Shown one piece after another: positions 7,217 to 16,267 of a stretch of DNA of 64,000 nt. Source of the stretch: Clostridiales bacterium (GTDB lineage: Bacteria > Bacillota > Clostridia > Saccharofermentanales > DTU023); assembly GCA_028724525.1 (NCBI GenBank), contig JAQYCV010000019.1:1-64000 (forward strand), in the 5' to 3' direction. The notes beneath the pieces were generated by a model that was given only the letters and a program-made list of their open reading frames with translations, was not told the DNA's origin and did no database searches. Within the stretch, counting starts at the first letter, position 1. Every line of letters starts with the position of its first letter. The position numbers were made by a program, and so were the translations under genes.

Positions 7217-9631
7217 TTAGCGCAGATCTACCAGGGTAACACCTGCATCCCCTGCACCAAAGGGAGCATCTCCAAAAGTTTGGACCCGCTTGTCATGCTT
7301 GAGCTGGTCTCGGATGGCTTGACGTAGGGCACCAGAACCCTTGCCATGCACAATACGCACACTGTGGAGGCCCACCAACTGAGCATTGTCTAAATACTTA
7401 TCAAGAGCATCTAAGGCCTCAGCCACTCGGTAGCCCAGAAGATAAAGCTCAGGACCCGTCGTCAAGCGCGCTGAACTGCCCGCTGAAGACGAAGAGGCCC
7501 TCCGGGACAGACTGGGCTTGGAGGACTCTGGAGCCCCTTTGCTTTTTGAGCAAGGCCGGAGATTGGCAAGTGGAACCCTCAAGCTAAAATTACCTTTGGT
7601 CAGCAAGACCTTATTCTGGCTATCTAGGCCCTCGGTCAGCTGGCCAGAAAAACCTGTGATCACGTCTTCGTAATCCTGGCCAAACTCCAAGTCTTCTACT
7701 TCTAGAGGACGATCAATACCAGCCTTGAGCTTTTCTTCACCCATGGCAGTTTCTAGAGCCCTCCTCTGGGCCCGAATTTCTTGTTTAGCTAGCTCTCCAG
7801 ACTGAACCTGGCTACCGGCTTGGCGCAATTTCTTTAACTCTGCTTCCGCCATGTCTTCCGCCTGGGAGAGGATCTGGTGCGCTTCTAGTCTGGCTTGATT
7901 TAAGAGTTCTTCCTTAACTTGCTTTAACCTGGCCTGTTCAGCCAAATTTTCCGCTTTAGTGGCCTCTGCCTGGGCATGGAGGTCGGCAATTTGGGCCTCC
8001 ATCTTGCGCGATTCTTGCTCTGATCGTTCAATAGCTTCAATAAGCGACTGGAATTGGGCTCCTTCGTCAGAGATAAGAGCCTTGGCATGGCTAATAATCT
8101 CTTCTTGCAGACCCAGCCGGGTAGAAATCGCCAAGGCATTAGACACCCCTGGGACCCCTATGAGGAGGCGGTAAGTCGGCTTCATCGAGACAGAATCAAA
8201 TTCGCAGGAAGCATTCGATACGCCGGGGGTATTGAGGGCATAGCCCTTGAGTTCCTGGTAATGGGTAGAAGCGACTACAGAAGCGCCCTTGCCTTTGAGA
8301 TAGTCCAAAATGGCAATGGCCAGAGCGGCACCTTCACTGGGGTCCGTCCCGGCTCCCAACTCATCGGCCAGAACTAAGCTACTGGGCCCTGCCAGGTCGC
8401 AAATTTCAATCAACTGCTTGATATGGGCCGAAAAGGTCGACAGGGACTGCTCAATGGATTGTTCATCCCCAATGTCCGCCAAGACATAGTCAAAGACAGC
8501 CAGCTCAGACCCCGCCTTAACTGGGACCTGGAGGCCAGCCATAGCCATAAGGGTTAGGAGGCCACAAGTCTTGAGGGAAACAGTTTTGCCACCCGTGTTA
8601 GGACCGGTAATCACCAGACTAGTGAAATGAATACCCAATTCAAAATCAATGGGAACAACTTTCTGAGGGTCAATCAGGGGGTGGCGGGCCTGGCGCAGGA
8701 TAATCCGGCCTTGGCGATTTAGAGCAACAGGATTGGCTTTTTGCTTAATCGCTAACTTGGCCTTGGCCTGGCAGAAATCCAGGTGTGCGAGGATGTCTTG
8801 GTTGGCCTTCAGTAAGTCCGCCTGGTCGAGTACGAGGCTAGAGAGCTCCCGTAAGATGCGGTGGATCTCCCTTTCCTCTTCATCCTTAGCCTCTCGGATA
8901 CGGTTATTCAGGTTCACAACTTGCAGGGGCTCAATAAAAACCGTTGCTCCTGAAGCTGAGGAATCATGGACAATCCCCTGCAGCCTCCCCTTGTATTCTG
9001 CTTTAACTGGGAGGACATAGCGGTCTCCCCTCAAGGTAATCAACTGGTCTTGGAGGATATCTGACTGGGAACGGAGAATAGAATTGAGCGATTTTTGGAC
9101 TTCTTCCTGCAGGCTTTGCAAGGACCGCCGTATCCGATAGAGTTCAGGGCTGGCCCGGTCCTTCAGCTCTTCATCATTGAGGATACAGGCATCTAAACGC
9201 TCGGCTAAGGTGTCTAAGGGATATAAATCCTGTAGAAGACGCTGGCAAGTATTGACCCGGCCGAGACCAGCGGCTTCGGAATCTAGCCCACTTTCCTCCG
9301 TAGCCAGGCTGTCTAACCGTCCCTCGAGCTGGAGGACTAAACGGATTTGCCGGGCCACCCGCAAGAGGTCAGCAGGCCCAGCCACCGAACCCACGGCCAG
9401 TAGGGCTAAAATCTCACTCAGATCTTCTAGAGCCGAGAGGGGGAACTCACCGTTTTTTAAGATTTCTTTGACCAGGTCGTCTGTTTCCTGAGCGGTCAGG
9501 CGTACCCTATCCAGGTCAGAGCTAGGACGGAGGGCCAGGCAAAGTGCCCGACCCAAACGGGACTTGGCTTCCTGGGCCAAGACTTGCAAAACTTTATCAA
9601 ACTCTAAATTGCGGAGGCTTTTCTCCTGCAT
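7217..9631 (-). CDS. mutS2: Endonuclease MutS2 (ribosome-rescue / recombination-suppressor ATPase)
   Basis: This 804-residue protein has the MutS2 core with Walker A GPNTGGKTVSLKT and Walker B VLADELGAGTDPSEG. A long charged coiled coil follows (about residues 510-630). The C-terminal Smr domain carries the HGKGSG loop (HGKGTG in most members). MutS2 homologues have been reported to suppress recombination and, in Bacillus, to split collided ribosomes. It lacks the mismatch-recognition domain of MutS. The start is the ATG 5 bases after AGGAG; a GTG two codons upstream overlaps the ribosome binding site. pfkA lies 13 bases upstream. Confidence 0.95.
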   Translation of the reverse strand: MQEKSLRNLEFDKVLQVLAQEAKSRLGRALCLALRPSSDLDRVRLTAQETDDLVKEILKNGEFPLSALEDLSEILALLAVGSVAGPADLLRVARQIRLVLQLEGRLDSLATEESGLDSEAAGLGRVNTCQRLLQDLYPLDTLAERLDACILNDEELKDRASPELYRIRRSLQSLQEEVQKSLNSILRSQSDILQDQLITLRGDRYVLPVKAEYKGRLQGIVHDSSASGATVFIEPLQVVNLNNRIREAKDEEEREIHRILRELSSLVLDQADLLKANQDILAHLDFCQAKAKLAIKQKANPVALNRQGRIILRQARHPLIDPQKVVPIDFELGIHFTSLVITGPNTGGKTVSLKTCGLLTLMAMAGLQVPVKAGSELAVFDYVLADIGDEQSIEQSLSTFSAHIKQLIEICDLAGPSSLVLADELGAGTDPSEGAALAIAILDYLKGKGASVVASTHYQELKGYALNTPGVSNASCEFDSVSMKPTYRLLIGVPGVSNALAISTRLGLQEEIISHAKALISDEGAQFQSLIEAIERSEQESRKMEAQIADLHAQAEATKAENLAEQARLKQVKEELLNQARLEAHQILSQAEDMAEAELKKLRQAGSQVQSGELAKQEIRAQRRALETAMGEEKLKAGIDRPLEVEDLEFGQDYEDVITGFSGQLTEGLDSQNKVLLTKGNFSLRVPLANLRPCSKSKGAPESSKPSLSRRASSSSAGSSARLTTGPELYLLGYRVAEALDALDKYLDNAQLVGLHSVRIVHGKGSGALRQAIRDQLKHDKRVQTFGDAPFGAGDAGVTLVDLR

Positions 9632-9644
9632 ATTCACTCCTAAA

Positions 9645-10718
9645 TTAGAAAGAGAGGATGGTCGCCTGGTCAGCTAAGTCCTTGGAGATACTCTTCTGGC
9701 ATTGATTGGCTTCGTGAAGATCCATGTCCGTGATCTCCCCATGTTTCATAACGATAGCCCGGTTAAAGTTACCCTGGATAGCTTGGCGGACAGCATAAAC
9801 TCCCATAAGGGATGCTGTATAGCGGTCTCTTAAACGTGGAGACCCCCCTCTCTGCACATAGCCCAGATTGGTAGCCCTGGTCTCAATTTCCGTTATGTCT
9901 TCAATCTTGTGGGCCAGGTCCTGGGCATCGCCCGCCCCCTCGGCTACAATCACGATATAGTGGCGTTTGCCCCGATTGCGGGCAGATATAATCTTGGCCA
10001 CGACATCATCCATAAAATCCACAGGATGTTCAGGAATCAGGACAATTTCCGCCCCTGATGCAATGCCGACCGACAAAGCGATATAGCCCGAATTCCGGCC
10101 CATAACCTCAACAACCGAGCAACGCTCGTGGGAAGAGGCCGTGTCCCGCAATTTGTCTATAGCATCCATGGCCGTGTTGACTGCAGTGTCAAAGCCTATC
10201 GTGTAGTCCGTTGCCCCAATATCATTGTCGATTGTGGCAGGGAGAGTCATCACTTTAACCCCATGGTCAGCCAGAGCTTCCGCTCCTCGCCAAGTCCCAT
10301 CACCGCCTAGACAGAAAAGGCAGTCAATATTAAAAACTTCCAACATGGCCTTAGCCCGATTGAGCCCCTCTAGGGATTTAAAGGATTCAGATCGTGCTGT
10401 CATCAGGAAGGTACCTCCCTGCTGGATAGTCTCAGAAAAGTCCCGAGCACCTAGCTCGTAGATTTCTCCCTTGGTAAGGCCATGGTAGCCCCGCCTAATC
10501 CCAAAAGCTTTCAAGCCATAGAAGACAGCCGCCCGGCCCACACCCCGAATCAGAGGGTTCATTCCCGGAGCGTCGCCTCCCGAGGTGAGGATACCCACAC
10601 TTTTAATCTGCGGTTGATCGGCAATTTTGGCCATCTCCGCGTGGCGATTTTTCGCAAAATCTTGGAGAGCATTACGTTCAGCTTCCATTAGGTCCGTTTT
10701 ATCTAACAAGTCTCCCAT
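9645..10718 (-). CDS. pfkA: 6-phosphofructokinase
   Basis: This protein of 357 residues phosphorylates fructose-6-phosphate in glycolysis. Visible motifs are GILTSGGDAPGMNPLIRG, LGGDGTWRGAEAL, TIDNDIGATDYTIGFDTAVN with the catalytic Asp, and EVMGRNSGYIALSVG. The GGDG motif has Gly where pyrophosphate-dependent enzymes have Asp, which favours ATP as donor. The residue before TIDND is Ala rather than Gly or Lys. The protein has about 37 extra N-terminal residues before the usual start of the domain. The ATG at 10718 follows a GAAAGGA site and was chosen over a longer frame back to 10838, which would run toward the dnaE stop without a ribosome binding site. Confidence 0.93.
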   Translation of the reverse strand: MGDLLDKTDLMEAERNALQDFAKNRHAEMAKIADQPQIKSVGILTSGGDAPGMNPLIRGVGRAAVFYGLKAFGIRRGYHGLTKGEIYELGARDFSETIQQGGTFLMTARSESFKSLEGLNRAKAMLEVFNIDCLFCLGGDGTWRGAEALADHGVKVMTLPATIDNDIGATDYTIGFDTAVNTAMDAIDKLRDTASSHERCSVVEVMGRNSGYIALSVGIASGAEIVLIPEHPVDFMDDVVAKIISARNRGKRHYIVIVAEGAGDAQDLAHKIEDITEIETRATNLGYVQRGGSPRLRDRYTASLMGVYAVRQAIQGNFNRAIVMKHGEITDMDLHEANQCQKSISKDLADQATILSF

Positions 10719-10809
10719 AACTTTTCCTTTCAAGCGATCTTGCTCTGCACACCTGCTCATCCTGGCAGGCGCTGGATTTATTATCGCATAAGCAGGCAAA
10801 ATATGCCGA

Positions 10810-13800
10810 CTACTCAATGAAACTGAGGCAGTCTTCACCGTAACGCTGGATCAGAAGGCCCAGATATTCAAGGTCAAAGCCTAAGTCTAAGTCCTGGGTT
10901 TGGCCCTTGCCTTCATAAAGACAGATGGGAGTTTCGCCGCTAAAATAACGGAGAAAGCCCATCAGGCTCTGACTCTGGGGGGCAGAGGCAGGATAAGGCC
11001 AGTAGAGAACAAGTTTGAAGGCTGCAGGCTGGCTTTTTGCCGGATGAGCCTGGCCCGGACTTGCCTCCAGATGTCGATGCTCGACAAGGCCTTGGCCAGG
11101 AGGACTAGATTTAGCATAGGACCGGGTCAGATAGCGGCTAGGAAAGTCTTCCGGTAGCTGGGTCATATCAGGGTTCAGCAAGCTAATGTAGTTGGCAATC
11201 AACTTGGCTTCTTCCTCTTCCTTGAGGTTAATCTGACCGGCTATCAGGAGAACCTGCCCCTCGCCGAGCAAACTGTGAAACTGCTTATAAGCTTGGGGAA
11301 AAACAATGACCTCATAAGCACCTGTGAGGTCTTCCACTTGCAGGAAGGCCATTTGTTCATTCTTCCGAGTAAAGAGGGTCCGCTGACTCACAATTTGCCC
11401 AGCCATAATAACCTCTTGCCGGTCCTCCACTACTACCAAGCCTTCTTCAGCTAAGAGTTCGGGCTTGAGTTCTGCTGAACTTAAATTGGTGAACTTAGCG
11501 AAAAACTGGCTATATTGCTCCAAGGGATGGCCGGAGACATAGAGGCCCAAAACTTCCTTTTCCTGACCGAGTTTAACGGGGTCTGGCAATTCTGGCTGAT
11601 CTTCATAGAGAGACTGGTGGCCAGACCTGCCCAAGTCCTCATGGGCATCGAAGAGGGACAGTTGATTTTCCCAGGATTGGCCAGCCTGATTTTGAATTTG
11701 ACTGATACGTTCATCGTGAGCAGCCATCATTTGTGACCGCTTTAAACCCAAGTGATCCAAGGCAGACGACTTGATTAGGCTTTCCACAGCCTTGCGGTTG
11801 AGACCCAGGCCCACAGCCCTTTCTAAAAAGTCGTCAAAGTCCTTAAAAAGGCCTTGGACTTTCCGGTCTTCCACCAGTTTTTCCATGACAGACCGGCCCA
11901 CATTTTTCACCGCTCCTAAAGCAAAGCGGATAGACCCGTCTTCAGGCGTAAACAGAACCTCGGAAGCGTTAATATCCGGGGGCAAGATAGCAATATCCAT
12001 ATCTTTTGCAACCCGGACATAAAAAGCAGCCTTGCTGAGATCGCCCAGAAAAGAGTTAAGCGTGGCGGCCAAATATTCCACGGGATAGTAGTATTTTAGC
12101 CAGGCAGACTGATAGGCAATGACCGCATAGCCGGCAGCGTGAGCCTTATTAAAGGCATAGCCCGCAAAGGCCATCATTTCATCAAAGATCTTCTGGGCCA
12201 GGGCTTCCTCTACCCCCCGCTTAATGGCCCCCTCTACGGAATTGCCATTCTCATCTTCGCCACCATAGACAAATAATTGCCGGTAAGCCGCCAGGAGTTC
12301 GGGTTTCTTTTTCGCCATGGCCCGGCGGATATTATCTGCTTGGCCCATGGAGAAGCCAGCCATCTCGCGGGATATCTGCATGACCTGTTCTTGATAGACC
12401 ATGCAGCCCCTGGTGGCCTCTAAAATGTGTTCCAGAATGGGGTGTTCATAGGTCACACCCTGGTCGGCTGCCGCCAAGTACCGAGGGATCTGCTCCATGG
12501 GCCCGGGCCGGTAAAGGGAGATGCCCGCGATGATATCTTCTAGGGATTGGGGCTTCATCTCTTTGATAAAGCTGGTCATCCCTGTTGCTTCTAATTGAAA
12601 AACCCCTGCTGTTTTCCCCTCACATAACATTTGATAAACCTGGGGATCATTAAAAGGCAAGTCATCAACCCGAATTTTGGGTCCGCCACCCGCCTCAATG
12701 AGCCGGACCGCATCGTGGAGGACAGTGAGATAGCGCAGGCCGAGAAAGTCAAACTTTAAGAGCCCAACATCCTCAATGGAATTTTTGGTGTACTGGACCA
12801 CAATGGATTCGTCATTGAGGGCCAAGGGGGCCACTTCATCTATAGGAACAGCGGAAATAATAACCCCGGCTGCATGGGTAGAAGAATGGCGAGGCATTCC
12901 CTCTAACTTCATAGCCAGGTCCAGTATCCGCCGGCTTTCCGGCCGCATCTCGTATTCTGTTTTAAGTTCAGGATTAAGCTCCAGGGCTTTAGTCAGGGTA
13001 ATGTCTAGCTGGTTGGGGACCATTTTGGCCAGGCGGTCCCCTTCGGCATAGGGAAAGTCCAAAACACGGGCGACATCCCGTATGACGGCCTTGGCCCCCA
13101 GGGTGCCAAAGGTAATCAACTGGCAGACATGATCCGACCCATATTTTTCTGTCACATAGCTAATCAGCTCATCCCGGCGAGCATCCTCAAAGTCACAGTC
13201 AAAATCGGGCAGGGACACCCGGTCCGGATTGAGGAAGCGTTCAAAAATCAATTTGAATTCTATGGGATCTACATTGGTAATATGGATACTATAGGCTACC
13301 AGGGATGCAGCGCCAGACCCCCTACCCGGCCCTACCATAATGTCACGGTCACGGGCAGCCTTAATATAGTCCGCAACTATCAAATAATAGTCGGTGTAGC
13401 CCATAGAAATAATGACATCAAGTTCCTTTTCCAGGCGGTCTATATAAGTCTGGCGGCCAAAGCGTTCGGCCTTGCTGGGATCAGCAGCTAAACGCGCCTC
13501 CAGACCTTCCCGGGCCAGGCGGCGGAGATAGCTGACGGCATCTGACCCATCATCCGGCTGAAATTGGGGCAGATAGAGCTTACCCGTTTCAATTTCTGCA
13601 TGACAGCGATCGGCAATCTTAACCGTATTCTCAATAGCCTCCGGGATATGGGCAAAAGCTGCCGCCATTTCCTCTTGAGATTTCAGATAAAACTCCTGGG
13701 TCTCCATCCGCATGCGGTCCTGGTCTTGGAGTTTTTTGCCCGTTTGCAGGCAGAGCAAGACATCTTGCGCTTCCGCATCCTCTTTGCGGAGATAGTGGCA

Positions 13801-14418
13801 GTCATTGGTAGCCACCAGGCCCAAGCCGGTATCCTGGGCCAATCTAATCAGGCCCTCATTGACCAGGACCTGGTCCGCTATGCCGTTATCCTGAAGCTCC
13901 AAGAAAAAGTTCTGGGGGCCAAAGCAAGCTTTGTAACGCAGGGCTGCCTGTTTGGCCCCTTCATAGTCCCCTTCTTTCAGGAGGCGGGGAATCTCTCCCC
14001 CCAAGCAGGCCGAAAGGGCGATAAGGCCCTTGGAGTATTTTTTGAGGGTCTCAAAGTCAACTTGCGGCCGGTAATAAAAACCTTCCACAAAGGCCAAGGA
14101 ATCCAATTTGATTAAGTTGTGCCAGCCCTCTTGGCTTTCTGCCAAGAGAATAAGATGGTAGGGATAGCGGGCCAAGGGGCCCGTCTTCAAGTGCATATCC
14201 TGGCGGCAAATATAAAGTTCACAACCCAAGATAGGCTTGATCCCTTCTGCCTTCAGCTCTTGATAAAAATCATAGGTCCCATAAAGAACGCCGTGGTCCG
14301 TGAGGGCACAAGCATCCATGCCCAGGTCTTTAAGGCGGCCTGGCAGGTCCCGGAGCCGGATGGCCCCATCCAGGAGACTGTACTCCGTATGAAGATGGAG
14401 GTGAACAAATTGCGACAT
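10810..14418 (-). CDS. dnaE: DNA polymerase III subunit alpha (DnaE type)
   Basis: This replicative polymerase has 1202 residues. An N-terminal PHP domain opens with HLHLHTEYSLLDGA. The catalytic core contains GPGRGSGAASLVAY and PDFDCDFEDARRDELISYV, with the metal-binding aspartates. The fingers region has GVFQLEATGM and SLYRPGPM, followed by MVYQEQVMQ, a helix-hairpin-helix region and an OB-fold domain (VIMAGQIVSQRTLF). No proofreading exonuclease domain is inserted, so this is DnaE and not PolC. It sits 5 bases after the phosphoglucomutase gene and upstream of pfkA, so all may be co-transcribed. Confidence 0.97.
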   Translation of the reverse strand: MSQFVHLHLHTEYSLLDGAIRLRDLPGRLKDLGMDACALTDHGVLYGTYDFYQELKAEGIKPILGCELYICRQDMHLKTGPLARYPYHLILLAESQEGWHNLIKLDSLAFVEGFYYRPQVDFETLKKYSKGLIALSACLGGEIPRLLKEGDYEGAKQAALRYKACFGPQNFFLELQDNGIADQVLVNEGLIRLAQDTGLGLVATNDCHYLRKEDAEAQDVLLCLQTGKKLQDQDRMRMETQEFYLKSQEEMAAAFAHIPEAIENTVKIADRCHAEIETGKLYLPQFQPDDGSDAVSYLRRLAREGLEARLAADPSKAERFGRQTYIDRLEKELDVIISMGYTDYYLIVADYIKAARDRDIMVGPGRGSGAASLVAYSIHITNVDPIEFKLIFERFLNPDRVSLPDFDCDFEDARRDELISYVTEKYGSDHVCQLITFGTLGAKAVIRDVARVLDFPYAEGDRLAKMVPNQLDITLTKALELNPELKTEYEMRPESRRILDLAMKLEGMPRHSSTHAAGVIISAVPIDEVAPLALNDESIVVQYTKNSIEDVGLLKFDFLGLRYLTVLHDAVRLIEAGGGPKIRVDDLPFNDPQVYQMLCEGKTAGVFQLEATGMTSFIKEMKPQSLEDIIAGISLYRPGPMEQIPRYLAAADQGVTYEHPILEHILEATRGCMVYQEQVMQISREMAGFSMGQADNIRRAMAKKKPELLAAYRQLFVYGGEDENGNSVEGAIKRGVEEALAQKIFDEMMAFAGYAFNKAHAAGYAVIAYQSAWLKYYYPVEYLAATLNSFLGDLSKAAFYVRVAKDMDIAILPPDINASEVLFTPEDGSIRFALGAVKNVGRSVMEKLVEDRKVQGLFKDFDDFLERAVGLGLNRKAVESLIKSSALDHLGLKRSQMMAAHDERISQIQNQAGQSWENQLSLFDAHEDLGRSGHQSLYEDQPELPDPVKLGQEKEVLGLYVSGHPLEQYSQFFAKFTNLSSAELKPELLAEEGLVVVEDRQEVIMAGQIVSQRTLFTRKNEQMAFLQVEDLTGAYEVIVFPQAYKQFHSLLGEGQVLLIAGQINLKEEEEAKLIANYISLLNPDMTQLPEDFPSRYLTRSYAKSSPPGQGLVEHRHLEASPGQAHPAKSQPAAFKLVLYWPYPASAPQSQSLMGFLRYFSGETPICLYEGKGQTQDLDLGFDLEYLGLLIQRYGEDCLSFIE

Positions 14419-14423
14419 GGGGG

Positions 14424-16166
14424 CTAACGGTCCAAAGCCGCTTTAATTTTGTCCGCTACGATATGCTCGAGCTTAGCCAAGTCTTTTTCCGCTGTGGCCT
14501 GGTCAGGCCGGGTAACTCCCATATAAATTTTCAGCTTAGGCTCAGTCCCTGAAGGCCGGGTAGCAAACCAGTCTCCCCCTGCGAGCTCATAGACCAAGAC
14601 ATCCGACTTATCTTGGTCCAAGGGAGTGGTCTGGTCTGTTTTGAGGTCTAAGACTTCAGAGCCGGCAAAGTCGGAAATTCTTTCTGCCCGGAGCGGGGCA
14701 AAAAACTCTGCCTTGCTGGCTCGGACAATTTGCATGGCCCCTTTTATACGTTCCTGCCCTTCCATTCCCTCTCGAACCAGGGAAATGGTTTTTTCCGCGG
14801 CATAGCCATGCCGCTGGTAGATTCTTTGCAGGCGGTCATAAACGGTCTCCCCTGCTTCCGCCGCTACCGCAGCCATTTCGCCCACCAAAAGAGCCGCGGA
14901 AACAGCATCCTTATCTCGGACAAATTTGCCTACCAGGTAGCCGAAACTTTCTTCATAGGCAAATTGGAAATGCTCCTGGCCCTCATCATCGTGGTCCTGA
15001 ATCACCGTGGCGATGTTTTTATAGCCTGTGAGGGTGCGGTAGAGTTGGACACCATAATAATCACAAATGGCATCGGGTAGGCGGGAGGACACAACCGTGG
15101 ATACGGCAAAGGAATTGGCCTCTAGAGTGCCCTGGGCCTGTTTAGCCCCGAGGATGTAGTCCAAGAGGAGGCAGCCGATCTGGTTGCCCGAGAGCACAAC
15201 AAAGTCACCTGCCTGAGTCCGGCAGGCCAGGCCCAGGCGGTCAGCATCCGGATCTGTAGCAATCAGGAGGTCGGCTTTTTTCTCTTCAGCCAATTGGATA
15301 CCCAGCTCCAGGGCCTCTCGTGCTTCTGGATTGGGATAGGGGGCAGTCGGGAAATCACCATTTGGCAATTCTTGTTCCGGGACCACAGAAATATTAGTGA
15401 AACCCAACTGGGCCAAGAGGCGGCGGACGGGTTTATTGCCTGCTCCATGCAAGGGGCTGTAGACAATGGATAAGTCCCGGTGTTTGACAACCAGGTCCGG
15501 CCTAATGGTATGGGCAAGGGCCACTTGATCATAAGCCTGGTCCAGATCTTGACCCATCATTAGCCAAGAGGACTGCTTTTCAAGGATGGCCCGGCTGGGG
15601 ATGCTGTGGTAAAGGGCAATGGGGTCAGTAATTTGGGCAATTTCTGCGGATACTTGGTCAGAAACCTCACCAGGTAATTGCCCGCCGTCTTCGCCATAAG
15701 CCTTAAAGCCATTGTAGGCTTTGGGATTATGGCTGGCCGTAATCATGATGCCGCCAGCGCAGTTGAAGTGCCGAATAGCATAGGACAGGAGGGGGACAGG
15801 ACGAAGCTCATCAGAGAGTCTGACCTGGATGCCATGATGGACAAAAATCCGGGCCGCCAGCTCCGCAAATTCAGGAGAGAAATGACGGGAATCGTAAGAT
15901 ATGGCGATACCGCGCTTTTTGATATCCGCACCCTTGCCAGCCAGGTAACGGGCAAAGCCCTCGGCCGCTTGGGCTACCGTATAGTAGTTCATGCGGTTCG
16001 TCCCCAGGCCCAGGACACCCCGGAGGCCGGCAGTACCAAACTGGAGATCTTGATAGAAGGCTTCTTCTATTTCTTCTGCCGACATGGCTTGAAGCTGTTG
16101 CCGATCCTCTGGGTCCAGTTGAGGATTCTCTAGCCATTCCTGATAAATCTTCTGAGCTCTAGTCAT
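14424..16166 (-). CDS. pgcA: Phosphoglucomutase / phosphomannomutase (alpha-D-phosphohexomutase)
   Basis: This 580-residue enzyme interconverts glucose-1-phosphate and glucose-6-phosphate. All four functional loops are visible: the phosphoserine loop GIMITASHNPKAYNGFKAYG, the metal-binding ATDPDADRLGLA, the sugar-binding EESFGYLVG, and the phosphate-binding RPSGTEPKLKIY. Length and motifs fit the PgcA-type group. It supplies glucose-1-phosphate to GlgC, encoded about 8 kb away, and also to cell-envelope sugar nucleotides. The ribosome binding site GGGAGG precedes the ATG. Confidence 0.92.
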   Translation of the reverse strand: MTRAQKIYQEWLENPQLDPEDRQQLQAMSAEEIEEAFYQDLQFGTAGLRGVLGLGTNRMNYYTVAQAAEGFARYLAGKGADIKKRGIAISYDSRHFSPEFAELAARIFVHHGIQVRLSDELRPVPLLSYAIRHFNCAGGIMITASHNPKAYNGFKAYGEDGGQLPGEVSDQVSAEIAQITDPIALYHSIPSRAILEKQSSWLMMGQDLDQAYDQVALAHTIRPDLVVKHRDLSIVYSPLHGAGNKPVRRLLAQLGFTNISVVPEQELPNGDFPTAPYPNPEAREALELGIQLAEEKKADLLIATDPDADRLGLACRTQAGDFVVLSGNQIGCLLLDYILGAKQAQGTLEANSFAVSTVVSSRLPDAICDYYGVQLYRTLTGYKNIATVIQDHDDEGQEHFQFAYEESFGYLVGKFVRDKDAVSAALLVGEMAAVAAEAGETVYDRLQRIYQRHGYAAEKTISLVREGMEGQERIKGAMQIVRASKAEFFAPLRAERISDFAGSEVLDLKTDQTTPLDQDKSDVLVYELAGGDWFATRPSGTEPKLKIYMGVTRPDQATAEKDLAKLEHIVADKIKAALDR

Positions 16167-16222
16167 ATGGGACCTCCCTGATGGTAGCGCTTGAACACGC
16201 TACACTTATTTTTAATAGTTAA

Positions 16223-16232
16223 AGTATAGCAT
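16223..16232 (-). promoter_or_regulatory. Extended -10 promoter ahead of the phosphoglucomutase gene
   Basis: The minus strand reads TGCTATACT, an extended -10 element, in the 101-bp gap between uvrB and the mutase gene. No clear -35 is visible. A small inverted repeat, GTAGCG/CGCTAC, lies between this box and the gene (16184-16203). Confidence 0.4.
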
Positions 16233-16267
16233 TCTTCCTCAGCTATCTGGCTCCAGGCAAGAGATGC

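Noticed and set aside
10719-10838. A longer pfkA start at 10838
   Set aside because: The added 40 residues look like translated intergenic sequence and overlap the dnaE 3' end, while a good ribosome binding site precedes the ATG at 10718.
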